A DNA stretch of 64,000 bases from Camarhynchus parvulus (lineage: Eukaryota; Chordata; Aves; Passeriformes; Thraupidae), in assembly GCF_901933205.1 (NCBI RefSeq), contig NC_044585.1:3968001-4032000 (forward strand), in the 5' to 3' direction. The notes below the pieces were generated by a model. It saw only the letters and a list, made by a program, of their open reading frames with translations. It was not told where the DNA came from and made no database searches. Numbering within the stretch: position 1 is the stretch's first letter; the number at the start of each line of letters is the position of its first letter. The position numbers were made by a program, and so were the translations under genes. Shown in pieces: positions 1 through 12,500 of the stretch.

Positions 1-672
1 ACAAGCAGGATCAGGCTTGAACAAAAGGCTAAATACACCCATTAGGGAAAGTTTGGATCTGGACTCACATCTGAACTTGTGGGAGGAGCTGAATACTAAT
101 TGTTCTATAAATATTTAATATACCTAGCACTTTCCCATTGTGTAGCATCCCAAAGGAGGCATCTTTCCTTCTCTCACACATACACAACCGTACTCTTCTT
201 TCATTAAGGGTTCCCAAATACAGTAATTAGAGCAGTCATCAAATTTGCATCTGGCTGATCAGTGCCACTCCAGCTCTATTTCAATGTAATTGCAGTGGCC
301 TTGGGTGCACTGGTGAACATGGCCCAGGGCTCAGGTAATTATTGTGTCAGAGATAATTTAATGAGGAAAAAGCAAGTGAGGCACTTGTGGGATAGGAACC
401 CACCAGGAAATAACCTGCTTGTAAACATAGCAGGACCTCATTATTTTTCCTAATTTATACATTACATTTATCACAATTTTAAAAAGTTCAAATGTATGAA
501 TTCAACGTGTTTGTCCTCTGATACCAAGACAAGCCATGGTACAGACACCAGCACATCAGATTGATAAATAATATCCCAAAATATTCTGGTTTGGGACAGA
601 ATTGCCATGCTCTGCTGCATGACTGTCAAAAATCCAGGTGCAGTTGTCATAGGGCAAAAGCTCCTTAGAGGG
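1..672 (-). other. Putative 3' UTR and 3' flank of the minus-strand gene
   Basis: This stretch lies downstream of the candidate stop codon at 675-673 of the minus-strand gene. I see no further coding exon. On the minus strand there are ATTAAA hexamers at about 362-357 and 119-114 that could act as polyadenylation signals, but no canonical AATAAA close to the stop. Assigning it as 3' UTR depends entirely on the terminal exon call being right. Confidence 0.2.
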
Positions 673-875
673 CTACTTGTAAGAATTTGTGGATTTCTGT
701 GAGGGTGAGAGGATTTTGCTCCCCTTTGGATATAGAAACTGCAATTGTAGGGGAAAATTAGCAGCTCCTTGTCTATGACTGAGGAGTCTGACTGCCCACT
801 GCTCATCCCCACAGAGCTTCCATGCTAAATGGTTGTCCTGTTTAATAATTTCAGTATTTTCCTTTGGCACTTCAC
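673..875 (-). CDS. Candidate terminal coding exon of minus-strand gene
   Basis: Open for 66 codons and ending in TAG at 675-673. It is preceded on the minus strand by a strong acceptor (pyrimidine-rich ATTTTCTCACAG followed by GTGAAG). It enters with two bases (GT), which fits the one base left by the candidate exon at 2474-2559. The peptide begins EVPKENTEIIKQDNHLAWKL and ends in STNSYK; it is hydrophilic, with no domain I recognise. First-position G is only slightly above background, so the coding signal is weak. No good splice donor lies inside it, which is why I treat it as terminal. It could be a chance open frame behind a good acceptor. Confidence 0.35.
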
Positions 876-2473
876 CTGTGAGAAAATCTGGTAACTCTCT
901 TGTGGAATTTGTAGAGGGCTTCCAAAAGGGTTGAACAACTTTCAGCCCTTGCTCATGCCCTGGATTCTTTTTAGAAGCCTGCAGTAATCAAGTCTGGTTT
1001 TTTACAGGAACAAAAGCTTGGTTTTCTGCCATTTTTCTCCCAGCCACTTAGATTATGTGTGTATGTGTGTCACAGTTCTTCCTCTTTTCCTACAAGAAAT
1101 GGGAACAGCTGGACATTGTTTTAATGTAAATTTTTCATTACAGAATATGTGTATTTCCCTTAGTTTCAACCTGCTCTCCTCTGTAAGCATGGTTTGAAGG
1201 GTGACAGGTAAGGAACAGCAGCCTTTGAAAAGCAAGGATTTGCTGGAATATTCTGAGAAATGCCCTCATGAACTCTCTGTGTTCAATGTTTTGATTACTG
1301 TTACAGCAACCTAGAAATAAATTAGATGTTGGAGTGGTCAACCAGAATGAGTTCTTTTAAAAATCTGCTACAATTTATGGCACAATGACCAAATCTATCA
1401 TGTAATGGTTGAGTGTAATTTACAATGTAATGTACTAAAATACAGCCACCCTAATAACAAGCTATATAATTTACATGGGAAAGAAACAACCATTTGCCAG
1501 GGGGGAAAAATAAAGATGTCAACAAAGAAAAAAGGATTCCTTTACAGCTTTCCCCTACTTCAAGTCTAATCTTGCCCCTGTGAAGTGCACTGCAGAAATC
1601 TGGATCAACAATGGAAAATGAGAATCTTGAAAATGGGCATTGTTAATCAGGACTGACACCACTAAAAGTAATGTTGTAGTGTGGGACTGATGCATCCATC
1701 AGCCCAAAGCCTGCAGGAGGTTTGTGTAGCTGGAGCATTTCAGCTCCTTGGGGAGGCATGTTCTGAGGGGAAAGAGTTTCAAGGTTGCTGTACTTTGTGC
1801 AAAAGTGAGTTTTTCCCTTCTAGTGAAATATACCATTTATTTCCCTTTTTGACTGCAGAATAATCAAGGACCTGATTTATACTACATCAGGTAGATCAAA
1901 ATGCATCTACAGCCCATTTTTGATGCTCAGATGATTAAGAAGAGTACAAACCCAGGGCTATTTCAGGGTATTTCAGGCCCTGGTACCTCCTCCCACCTCC
2001 TCACAATCAGCTGGTTTTGATTCAAAATCAAGAAAATCAAGCTTGGGGCACCTGAGAATTCTTCCCAGCTGCATTTGGTCCCATCTTTGTCTGTCTTTGA
2101 TCATATTTTTGATGTGGTGGGTCAGTTTTCCTACTGGGAAATGTATTGTGTGTGTAGGATTGTGGCTACACAGACCCAGTTATCAGATCAAACTGCTGGT
2201 TACAAGATCAGCCATGGCACTTGTGATAATAATCTATTCTGATTTTACAGTCATCAACACTCATCAGGGTAAACAAGAATCTTTCCACTGACCTTAACAG
2301 CAGCTGGAGCAGATCCCAAATATCCTGGAGTTTGTAAGCCTGAGTTTTTATCTTCTGCAATGCTACAACAGTGATATTGATTGAAACCTAGCAGAAAGAA
2401 TTGTTGTTATTAGTATGCCAGGATAAATATAATTCCATCTCTTTAACGTGCTGGTGTGGTACCATTAACTTAC
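876..2473 (-). other. Putative intron; no gene seen
   Basis: AT-rich sequence between two candidate minus-strand exons. I found no repeat family, RNA gene or convincing additional exon. On the plus strand a short segment ending ACAG-GTAAGG at about 1208 has a good acceptor and donor, but it lies on the opposite strand and is probably a decoy. Confidence 0.25.
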
Positions 2474-2559
2474 CAGATAGCAGAACAGAGGGGTGATATA
2501 TAAACTTGAAATTCTGATTAGATGCACCCCAGTTTGTGAATACCCCTCCAGTGACATTT
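2474..2559 (-). CDS. Candidate internal exon (86 nt) of minus-strand gene
   Basis: The donor is strong (CTATCTG followed by GTAAGT). The acceptor (TTTTATTGGCAAG) is only moderate. It carries 28 open codons reading NVTGGVFTNWGASNQNFKFI and onward. It enters with one base and leaves one, matching the two bases left by the exon at 4530-4739 and the two needed at 875. A second frame is also open, so the frame is chosen by phase with its neighbours. No function can be given. Confidence 0.35.
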
Positions 2560-3855
2560 CTTGCCAATAAAACAGCCTATCTCCAAGACAGAGATGTTTC
2601 TTTTATAATCCCTATTTATAAGATGCTGCTTTTTATGTCCAGTATAAAACACAGAGGGACTATTGTTGATAAAATAGGATGGTTGGCTTCTTTTCTACAG
2701 TGGTGAAATCTCTCCTAGGAAAAGAGAATAGAGATGACAATTTCAGAACCCTTGTGAAGCAGAAGGGAAGGGTGAGTGCTGAAAGAAGCATTATTTACTC
2801 TTTTAATGGATGATTTTTCCTGTAGCACTTGCCAGCCCAAAATCCAGGAAATTCTCATGGAAGCAGAGCTTTCTGCCCAGTGACACCCAGGCAAATCTTA
2901 TTTCAGTGTCACAGGTGAAACCTGAGGAGGGAGGGGTTTGGGTGACACTGGGAATGGACAGCAGGAAACGGTTCATTTTCTGAATCCCCTCCAAGCAAGT
3001 GACCAACCCAAGTTTTCATGGCTTGTTTTGGCTAATGGAATTTGTTAGTGACTGCTCCATCAGCTGAAATTGTAGAGGGTCAGAACAGGATGGGACAGAA
3101 CTCTGATCTGAGCAGCTCCACCACACACTCTGGTGACCTTTAGCAAGCTGCTTGGACTCTTGGTACATCTCCAGGTGTTAAATGGGTTACTTTGAACCTC
3201 CCTTGCAAGGGGCTGCTGAATTTGAGAGTCTAAGACTGAGAGATTGTTCATGGAAGTATTTGGGAGAATCCAAGATATCTGCAGGGAAAAGCTCTCCAAA
3301 GTTTAAAAAGCTCAAATCCTCTTTTATCTGGGTATGGCCCTCTCAGTGTTCTGTTTCAGTCCTTTAAATTGGCAGATAAAGACTTCACTAGAGCTGAGGA
3401 TCTTGCCTGAGGAAATCAAGCTTTTCAGGAAGCAGGAAAAGGAAAGCTGCTTTTTTGCTCCAGAGGAGCTCTTTGTCACCTCAGAGTGAAAGAAGCAGAA
3501 ATTTTTTCATTATGCTGATGCTGGAGAAGCAAAAAAGACAATCTGCTTTGTTTTTAGAGAGAAACCTCGTGGCAATAGGAGAGAGAAGAGCTATCATCAA
3601 GCAAAAGCATACATAAAAGACAAAACCATTAGAGACTCCTAACATTCACACTGGTATCCTGTTCTGGGAGCTCACAGGGCTTCTCAGACATTAGCTAATT
3701 ACATTTGGCACAATCCTCTCATCTTACATGCAGGCAGACACATTAGGTTGCCTCCTTAGCTGGTATAAAGTTTGGATTTTGGCAGTGTGGCTCGTGCCCT
3801 CTAGCTGAGGGCAAGCCCCTTTGTTTCCATTATTTTTTATATGTGATATATAAAT

Positions 3856-3879
3856 AAATTTCATTTATTAATGAAATTT
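3856..3879. repeat. Perfect inverted repeat, 10-bp arms, 4-nt loop
   Basis: AAATTTCATT is followed by TATT and then its exact reverse complement AATGAAATTT, inside a very AT-rich segment. In such sequence a short hairpin may occur by chance. It lies in a putative intron, and no RNA gene signature surrounds it. Confidence 0.8.
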
Positions 3880-4529
3880 CACAAACTCTGCCTGCAGTTG
3901 CATACAGTGAGGGAGGACTGAGATGAAGGTTCCACCCTCTGTAACCACAGTTTAACCTGAAGCTTCCAAGCTGCTAAATTAAGATTTGTTTTTGTTGGCC
4001 ACAGGGTAACACAGCAGCCCTGTCAATGAAACTTGACCCAGATCATGGTGAAACAATCCCAGAAGAACAACAGAACTGGGGGCTCTCAAAACCTGTTGAG
4101 GGCTGCAAGGAAGTTTAAAGAAATAGAAACAAATGCTGGAATTGAGGTTTCAGAGATCAGGAGACCTGGTCATGCTTATCTGCCAGAATCACTGTAATTG
4201 ATTTCTCTGAGCATCAGATCAGGCCCACAGAGTTTGTGGAGGGAAGGTTTTCCACTGGACTTTGAGATGGAGGAAAAGAAAAGCATGGACAGGGGAAAAT
4301 ATGATTTCTTTACCTATACAAGTGCTAATTTATCACTGCCACATATAGAAAGAGAAAAGCGGGAGCTGCACAGAACTTTAAGAACTTACTTATCTTTAAT
4401 GTCTGTAAGTCAAAGGAATCTGTGCTCTTGGTTCTTTTCCCTGAGAAACAATTACGTCTTGATAATGAGGAAGACAAAATAAGGCCATTAATCAGTAAAA
4501 TATTACACATCAATGGTCACTGTGCTCAC

Positions 4530-4739
4530 CTGGCCTTGTTTCCCCCTGTTGTGGCTGAAGGATAAACAGCATTTCTTCCCAGTGTGCCCTCAGGAAGCTT
4601 TGACAGGCAGGGAATCAGTTCATTAAAATAATCAGCTAAGAAAATCACTAGGTCACCAATTCCATCATCCAGCAACTGTGACCCACCGGGAAATACACAT
4701 TTGAGCCCAGACAGGTTCATAAATATCACATATTTATCA
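4530..4739 (-). CDS. Candidate internal exon (210 nt) of minus-strand gene
   Basis: This is one of the better exon candidates of the 3' part. It has 69 open codons, including KYVIFMNLSGLKCVFPGG, an acidic and hydrophobic stretch GIGDLVIFLADYFNELIPCL, and a serine/threonine/glycine tail before the splice site. In the last 49 codons G is strongly enriched in the first codon position compared with the second and third, as in real coding DNA. The donor GCCAG-GTGAGC is strong; the acceptor (CTTGTAGACAG) is moderate and was chosen because it accepts the two bases left by the exon at 5921-6031. It leaves two bases. No family recognised. Confidence 0.45.
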
Positions 4740-5920
4740 CTGTCTACAAGTTCAGTGGTGTCATTCTACTACCTTTCCCTGCAAAGTGATGGCAAACATA
4801 TGCTGAGGTAATCAGGGGAAAATGTAAAATGTACCTTCAGCTGGAAACCTGGGAGATGCATCTAATGATGCTTGGTGTTTCAATACTGATGTTTGTAAGG
4901 CAAGAATTAATCCAGAATCAGGAAATAACTCCAGAATAAACTCAATGCCTATTGCCCACCCCATCTGAATAACAAAAATAAAATAATTAATGCAGAAAAA
5001 ATTGTCTTAAATCTTACAACTACCCTGTGTTTGAGCTATTTTTATACAAAGGAGAGCAAAACTGAAGAGCAGATAGAGTTAATGCTGTTTAGAGATGGAA
5101 ATCAGGATATCTGTACTGAGTAGATGCTTCCTATACTGAAGGTATTGTTACAGGGACGTTATAAAACATCAAGACAATACAGAGATTCTGATCTGGACGC
5201 GTTGGGTGCTAAAAATTTGCCTTTGTAAGGCACGATAACACTCGGTATGTGTAAAATGCAGAATAAACCGCTGCCGGTGAGAGATTTCTCTTGGTCCCGC
5301 AGCCAGGGGAACAGTGATGAGAACAGCAAACACGAGGTGGCACCGTTGCCATTTTGGTCAGAGGTTCCTGGTTGCACTGCACAGAGGTAACGCTGTCAAC
5401 GTGCTCTCCTCCCTTCCTGATGTCCTTCCTCGCCGGCCAGTAACTTCCAGAATAAGAATTGAGCCCAACTTAAGATCTTGAGAAGGAGCTGGGTTTTTTT
5501 TTCCCCAGTGTTGCTGAACAAAATGTGTCTAGAGGATTCCAGGGTCTGTGGCAATTTACAAAACCTGAATAGCTCATGGATGCAAGGACTGGGAACAATC
5601 CCCCTTCCCCCCTTGTGGGAGAGCACAAGTTAATGTTTCTCCTCGAGTGTCCTAACAGTTTATGACAGATGTCACTTACACTGAGGCGGTAAATAAATCA
5701 ACAATGACATAATAATCAAATTATACTGATTAATAAGACAAAAGTTGTCATAACATCTTTCCCCTGAAGAGTTCAAAATGTACTGTAAAAAATGAATCTT
5801 CATTTAATGAGATCCTAAATGATTTAATCTGGTAACTTTTCAGTTACCAGAGATTTCACCACAGGTGTCTTCTCTCCCCACCCTCATCCCACAGGGAATC
5901 AAGAACTGGGCTCCTCTCAC
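4740..5920 (-). other. Putative intron; no gene seen
   Basis: AT-rich with a somewhat more GC-balanced patch near 5.2-5.6 kb. No repeat, RNA gene or convincing exon is visible on either strand. Confidence 0.25.
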
Positions 5921-6031
5921 CTCCACAGCTGCAGCAGTTCTGGAGAACACACCTGCAGAGTAGCCAGAACCTTAACAAAGGTGTCTGGGTGAATTTTCAA
6001 ATCAGGATTCTTCCATATTTTTCCAGTTTTT
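5921..6031 (-). CDS. Candidate internal exon (111 nt) of minus-strand gene
   Basis: It carries 36 open codons reading KTGKIWKNPDLKIHPDTFVK, then a leucine-rich run (VLATLQ, SPELLQLW). The donor GTGGAG-GTGAGAGG is good. The acceptor GTACAG is preceded by a weak pyrimidine tract. It takes in one base and leaves two, so it joins the exons at 8167-8278 and 4530-4739 without breaking frame. An alternative donor (CTGCAG-GTGTGT) lies 32 bases earlier. The peptide has the mixed hydrophobic and charged pattern of a helical globular protein, but I do not recognise it. Confidence 0.45.
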
Positions 6032-6254
6032 CTGTACATAATGGTCACCCTTCACACACTCTGGGAGTCAGGCAAGCAATGCAGGAAACCTTTAACAGAA
6101 AGAGCAGCAATAAAAGAGAAGCTTTGGGGAACAAATGCATGTCTGATTAATAACTCAGAGTTTGCCTGGCATTTCTGCCACTTCACAGCCTCTATAACTT
6201 CCACAGAAAAAAATGGCTCTTTGGGGAATGCAGCACTCAGTGCAATTCTGAATG

Positions 6255-6295
6255 AATCATAGAATGTTTTGGGTTGGAAGGCACCTTTAAAGCGA
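6255..6295 (-). mobile_element. CR1 LINE 3'-end fragment
   Basis: The plus strand reads AATCATAGAATG, then GGTTGGAAGGCACCTTTAAA, which is the reverse complement of the conserved 3' end of avian CR1 elements. The element therefore points to the minus strand. Only about 40 bp is recognisable, as expected for a strongly 5'-truncated old copy. It lies in a putative intron just upstream of the exon at 5921-6031. Confidence 0.8.
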
Positions 6296-8166
6296 ATAAT
6301 GCCAAAGAGCTTTACTTTATTGCACTTGAGCACCAATTCCCTTTGCTGAGCATTGAAATCACGGCTTCTTCATTGTTCATCAAATTCTGGATGACAAACT
6401 TGGGTATGAAAGGAAATAATAAAATCCCAACAAATGCTTTCATTTTACTACAGATTTGTCCTCTTCATTTTTCTCTATTTATTTTGTTTGGTCTCTATGG
6501 ATTTTCCAGTGCAACCAGGGCCTGTTCTGCCACACTTTCTGATTGTCTTTACTATCCCTTTTCCCTGTGCTATCATCATTCTCCTCTCTCCCTGTGCTGA
6601 GATAAATCTCACTGATGTAAGGGCTCTGCAACACGCAGCCTTTACCATTTCACTCTGAATGCAGAGATACAGGAGGAGAATTACAGCTTACAATAAAAAT
6701 AAAACTCTTGTGAAAAGACTGCCATTTTTAAATGTTCTGTCTAAATTCTGCAGTGCTGCTTTGACAGTCCTGTTCCAAACCTTTCTAGTCTGTTCATGAC
6801 TGGGCTGTGGCTTCCATTGCAAAGGCAGAGGATTTGGCAGCACATCATGAGGAAGAGCTGCCTCCCACCAGTTTAGGATACATGTCTGGGATAGGAGGAA
6901 AGGGATGTGAAATTTCCTCATTAAAGCAGTAGAAAAGGAAACTCCTGGTTCTCAGCTTCAGCAGGGCCGGTTCTACACTCAGTAGTGTCCTGCTGCTGTG
7001 GCTGTACAGCCAAATCCTTATTATCCCTGGCTGGATTATCCAGGTAACTGGAATCATGTCACACACAGCCCTTTTATAGCCCCTCCATGCACTATTTTGA
7101 GGAGGGAAGTTCTGCTCTGTGCATTCGTACACTGCACTGCTCATATTTGTTTGTTTTTCTCACTTCATGAGAGAGCCAAGACAAGCAGCACGCAGCAGTC
7201 AAGTGTTCCTCTGTGATTCAGCTTCCTTGGCAGGCAGAGTATGGAAAAACCAGCCCCATTGTAAACGAGACAAGTGCCTGGGGAAAGCAACGCCTCTGTC
7301 ATGGCTTTGTGTCTCCACGAGAGGGGTGACCAGCCTTGTCGGAGCAGGAACTGAGATTTCAGTCCTCACAGGCAGCCCTTGGCAGGGCAGGGCTGGCACA
7401 GGGAGCTGAACACATCTGTTCTGTGCTGCAAAGAAAGTCAAAGCTACCCAGGGGATCTGTGCCTCCTTATCAGTTTTGTCCATCTTCATCACGTTCTCTT
7501 TCAGTTCTCATGCCCAGCTGTCTTAATCTTTCCATGTCACTTCCAAAATCCTTCATTTGTTTCAGAGCCTGTTATTCCTGACAATATCACCCTTCCTGCC
7601 TGCTGCAAAAAACCAAACCAGCCTAGCCAACCGAAAACAAGCTGTGTTTTAAACATGCTCATACTTCTGCAGAGTTAACTGGGAAGACACTAAGGAAGGC
7701 AGAAGACAATGAATGTGAAGAACATATTTTATGTTCTGCCTGTGGGCATTACTACCAGCTTTTGATTTTGCAGTATCGTGTATACATTCCTATTTTACAA
7801 TTATATTAAAAGTGTTTACATTTTATATCAACTTTACGCTGTAGGTAAGAAAATCTTCAGAGTCAAACTGCAGACTGTGTGTGGGCTGAATTTATTATTC
7901 AGTTTTTGTGTGAAAAGGATTACAATGTCCAGAGTAAATATATCCACTGTATATGCCAAAAAACCCATTCAGAAATAACCCCAAAACACTGCTGTAAATA
8001 GTTAACCTGTAATTTTTGTACACAGTCATAAAACTGTCCATCATCATTCCTATATTTTTATTTTAATGTCAAATCACATAACTTCATTTTTAAAAGGCCT
8101 GAAAACAAAATGTGGTCAAATGGAAGCTGAGTTGTGTTACAAGAGTTACAAAAAACAATCTCTTAC
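6296..8166 (-). other. Putative intron; no gene seen
   Basis: AT-rich sequence; the overlapping open frames of 60-108 codons on both strands show no coding bias or flanking splice pair that I find convincing. No repeat family recognised beyond the CR1 tail next to it. Confidence 0.25.
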
Positions 8167-8278
8167 CTCTGAAGGCTCACTGGGGTGTCATGTAAGGATT
8201 CAGCTGCTTCTTCATGATCTTCTGCCTCATATTGGCAATAAGATGGATTTGCTTTTAATGGAAGAGCTCTCAGGGCAG
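8167..8278 (-). CDS. Candidate internal exon (112 nt) of minus-strand gene
   Basis: The donor CAGAG-GTAAGAG is near perfect and the acceptor has a good pyrimidine tract (TTTCTTGCTTTAG). The 36 open codons read ALRALPLKANPSYCQYEAED and then an acidic stretch (EEAAESLHD). First-position G is about 39 percent against roughly 10 percent in the other positions, the clearest coding signature among the short exons. It takes in two bases, matching the single base left by the exon at 9454-9544, and leaves two. An alternative acceptor (TACTACAG) 18 bases upstream keeps the same frame. Confidence 0.42.
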
Positions 8279-9453
8279 CTAAAGCAAGAAACTGACATCC
8301 TGTAGTAACCATTTTGTGGCAAGCACCAGTGTTGCTCAGAACATACAGCAAGACCTCTTATTCTCACTAAAAATTGAAATTTAATATAATGTACAGGCGG
8401 GGTTTTTTAAACACAAATGTATGAAATAATTTGATGTATTAAAAAAAATGGTAAATTATATTGAATTTGGATTGTTTTCATCTTTCACCCCAGTCACATC
8501 TTGGCAGGGAAGTGCCCTCACATTGCACTGGGATGTACTAAAAGTGCTGCAAGGTTTCCCTGGCCTGTGCTGCTCTCAAGTCAGAAAATGCTCCCTGACA
8601 TTTGCATGCCAAGTGCTTTGCATGGAGAGGGCTGAGTTTGTAGAACATGTGATGTGCATCAGAACCAGTTCTGTGCCCTCACCCTGCCTTCTGGGCCTCT
8701 GCTTCCTTGGTATTACACTCTCATGGTCCTTAATGAATGGCAAGTTCACTCTGTAGTTCTTCTGGCAGCAAACCCTAGGACATAACCACCTTTAAAATAA
8801 TGCACACTGTGCCTTCTCCAGGATGTGAGACATTCTACAGGTGCTGGTAAAACCCTATTAATATTGCACACTTGATGGGGCTGTCCAGGTATAAAATTTA
8901 TTTCTCTTGACCTCAAGGGAAAAAAAAAAAAACCTCCAGCAAAGTCTGTTTGTAAGAATGGTTTTTATGTTGATCTTATAGCTGTGGAAACCACCCCAGA
9001 GCTGAGTGATGAGGGAACACACCTCATGTTAGCTGGAAATGTTATAGAGAGACTACAGAAAAAAGCACTGGTGGAAATAGAAACAATTCCACAGGAATAA
9101 GATAGAACATGGCTTTTTCTACAAAGCTGCTGAAGCACAGGATTTCTTCCATTTGCAAAGGCAAGATTTATGGAGTAGTTTCCAGAAAGCATATACTGCT
9201 TGCACAGCAGCAAAATGGTTATTCTGCCACCCATGCAAAAAAACCCGCACATATTATCTGAATTTACCGAATGCTGCATTAGGTTGTTTGGGAATCAAAA
9301 AAGAATAAAAAGAAAGAAAGGAAAAGGCATAAACTGTTGCGATGAGTTGCTTTCTCTTGTCATGCAGAAACCATCAGGTAACATACCTGCAGTCCAACAT
9401 TCTTAACCACCTTTTTGTTTATGGACACCATTTGACACCTCTTCATGTTTTAC

Positions 9454-9544
9454 CTGTGGGGATGACAAAAACAATTCTGTAAAATCTTGCCAACTCAGTA
9501 GTGATTACTCTCTCCCTTCCAGAGAGGATGCCACTAATGCTGCC
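9454..9544 (-). CDS. Candidate internal exon (91 nt) of minus-strand gene
   Basis: Strong acceptor (GATGTCTCTTTCAG) and good donor (CCACAG-GTAAAAC). Only one frame is open: 30 codons reading GSISGILSGRERVITTELAR then FYRIVFVIPT. It enters in phase 0, following the phase-0 end of the exon at 14358-14466, and leaves one base. Caution: the same donor position also works as an acceptor for a following 67-nt pseudo-exon that is closed in all frames, so splice-like signals are locally dense. Confidence 0.35.
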
Positions 9545-12500
9545 CTGAAAGAGACATCCTAAAGACACCTGCTACTTAGTATTCCTGAAAATTAAACTTT
9601 CTTCAAAGAAAAGCAGATTTTAGAGAGGTTTCAAGATAGGTACCCAAATACAAATGCACCCAATTCATTAATCACTGCTGAAAAGATAAGCTTTGTTCTT
9701 GCAGCTGTGAAGAACCCCAGCCATTAAGTGGAAGACACTAAATATTTTTTACATTAGATGCTTATAAAAATAATGTATTAGAAAATAAGGTAGATTTGAA
9801 AAAACTATGAAGAAAGTCTGTTTTTAGTGCCATGCTGTGCTAGTGGCATAACTGTCAAGCCTGGTGAATTCCTAAACCTACTGTATCACTTTGCCATTCT
9901 TCTTTTAAATGTCATGTGGAATTTAATGCATTTAACACCATCAGGTATCTAATTACATCTCTGTGTCTCCTTATCAGCATCCACCACCACTCCAGACACC
10001 CTCAAGCAGTCCTTCACTGGCTGCAGTTTCCAGACTCCCCCTCTTTGAGCAGATCTCTCTCCAAAAATACCCTTTACTGGTTTTGCCTCCCACTGTAAGG
10101 TGAATGCTTTTCTTCTCCATCCCTGGAACACTTGCAAAGTCAATTTAACTCACTGTTTTCCTTCAAATTAACATCTTTGTCGCCCTTCCCACTGCTGTTT
10201 CATTCCTGCTTTGGTGCCAATCCCCTGGAGAGTCAGACACACCCATTTTCTCTGTCTTATCCCCTCCAATCACTCATGCAGTAAAACACCTGTCAGGCTC
10301 CTTGGCAGAAATCCCGGTGTTAGCTGTCAAATCCTAAATCATCCTCCGAGGTGCTTGGTGTGTCCCACATGGCAATAAGTGACATTTCCCTGAGCACACA
10401 ACACCTTGAAGTTGTAATCCCCAAATTCAAAAGGTCCTTTTCCTCTCTTTTTGGGAAGCACTGCATACAGAAGAGGAATGGTGGCTGTGTTAAATAGCAG
10501 CCCAAGCTGTTTCTACATGGTAGAAGTCAGAACCCTGCTTGGAAGAGCCCAGTCCTTTCATTCATTTCCACCTGGAAGAACTGAAGACAAATAATCAAGC
10601 TTGTCTGTATTAATAATAATATTTTTGAAATATTAACTTCCATGGCTGTGAGCTAGTCAGACATTAATTAGAAAAGAGAAAAAAGCAAAGAAGGATTCAG
10701 TAATTTCACCTGCCTTTGATTTCTATGCCTTAGTTAATCATCTATGAAATGGGGTACTACATTTACCTGTTCTGCAGAGATCTAACAGTGATAAATCAGT
10801 TGAAGAGGCACTGATCAACCTCAAAGAAAAGCCCCAAATTCAGGAGTAAGTTTTATAAGGAAGATCCTTTGCACAAATACTTATATCCTCCTTTAAAAAA
10901 TACATTTTTACGGAGAAGGCAAAGCTACACTGCTCTGGAAAGCTTTGGGGAAAAAATATCCAGTTAGTGTTTAATCTCTCATACAAGTTCCGCATTTTCC
11001 TTTGCATTGTGAAGGAAATGTGTGTCATCTGAACTGGTCTGCACACACACATTGCTCATTACACAGGAGCCATGAAAAATTAGGCTTGCATTTTGTACAT
11101 TTGGATCACATACTCCCTGTCTGTGGAAAATGAGATTTTTAATTTTTCTTAAAATGGGGTGAAGAAAGCAAGCTTAGAACTCTAATCTGCTCTGTAAAAC
11201 CTTTGACTGATTGGGCGGGGGCTGAGTGATAAATGATACTTCCCCAGCAGTGACCTGTTGCTCTACCACAGCTGCCACCACTGCAGCTTCAACATTTACC
11301 TCTGTCAGCATGATGTAACATTTTAACCTTTGCACTAATGCAGCTCCTCACTCAGCCACCAAGCACTGAAAAATCCAATTTGTATAAGCAAAGGTACCAC
11401 TGGACTAAAGGCTTTGTATTGAGTCATGAATTCTTAAAAGAAATCTTTCTGTTGGAGTCACGCTCAGCTGTATCTACAGATTATCTGCCTGCTGCACAAT
11501 CTCTTTCCCAGCTTTGAAATATAAATATGAGCCCATGTGGGTTAGGGTTGTGTGTGCTCTCAAAATTATATCTATGAGCTACATAAAGATCTGTGAATTT
11601 GGGGCATGAGGCTACAAGGCAGTTGCACTCGTAATCCATTAATTGTTTTTCCTTCTATTCTGTTAAACTGTGTTTGCACTTGAATATACTTCCAGCAATA
11701 TATTGTAGCAATGAGTTCCTAAATTTAATCATGCTTGAAAACACTTCCCATTGCTTTAAATTTTCTGCCAGATAATTTAATTTGGTGTGCAATAAATCTG
11801 GTGTCAAGGGAACTTGTGAATAACCACTCTAATCACTTTTTTTCCATGTGCTCCATGACATTAGAGAGATCTGTCATAACCTTGTCTCCAGCCATTTCTC
11901 TCCTGCCCTGAAGAGCCTCAGTCTGTTTAACTGCTTCTCATGTGGAAGTCATTTCAGATCTGTAACATATCTCACCACTTTTTTGAACTTTACTACTTTA
12001 CTACTTGTGAAACCAGCCTGGGTGAATGGGAAGGATGGGAACTGATAAAGCACTTTAAAATATTTTTATTTTTCCATAAATACTTTATTTTTTTGCCTCC
12101 TCTTCATTCTTAGGGGTTTTCTTGCCTTTTTGACAGCTCCTGAACAGTCCCAGAACTCTCCCCAAATGGGTCCAAGAGCTCCTTCCTGAGTGGTAATTTA
12201 GAGTGTAGCAGAGCATGCTGTCAGCCTAATAATGATAATATAAATACCAATTAAAAAGTAATTAGTAGTACTAAATGGTAAACGTGCCTTTCTGGTCCAG
12301 TTTGACTTGGAAAGAAACAAAAATATTTAAGATCACGTAGTTTTGTAGTGAGCTGCATTGAGAGCCAACAGATAAAGACTCTCAAGTGGTCAGAGGCAAA
12401 AGGAAGTTTGCAACCAGGGGCTGCAGGACTGGAAAACCTGGGGAAAATCCAGGGCTCTGTGCATTTATACCCTGCTGCCAGCCTGTACCTGGGAGTCTTG

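Noticed and set aside
2701..2771. Plus-strand segment with superb acceptor (GGCTTCTTTTCTACAG) and donor (GGAAGG-GTGAGT), open frame VKSLLGKENRDDNFRTLVKQ
   Set aside because: It lies on the strand opposite to all better exon candidates, and no plus-strand partner exon was found. It serves as a warning that convincing decoys occur by chance.
4390..4440. Minus-strand 51-nt segment with acceptor TTGTTTCTCAG and donor GATAA-GTAAGT
   Set aside because: Its open frame does not fit the two bases left by the exon at 4530; the frame that fits runs into a stop. The intron before it would be only about 90 nt.
9388..9453. Minus-strand 67-nt segment with strong acceptor (CATCCCCACAG) and donor (CTGCAG-GTATGT)
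   Set aside because: Stops in all three frames; probably a pseudo-exon.
10758..10810. Minus-strand 53-nt segment, frame LISASSTDLSLLDLCRT
   Set aside because: Good splice pair, but its phases conflict with the exons at 14358 and 9544; it could only replace the latter, not join it.
11299..11365. Minus-strand segment with acceptor GGATTTTTCAG and donor GACAGAG-GTAAATG
   Set aside because: Closed in all three frames.
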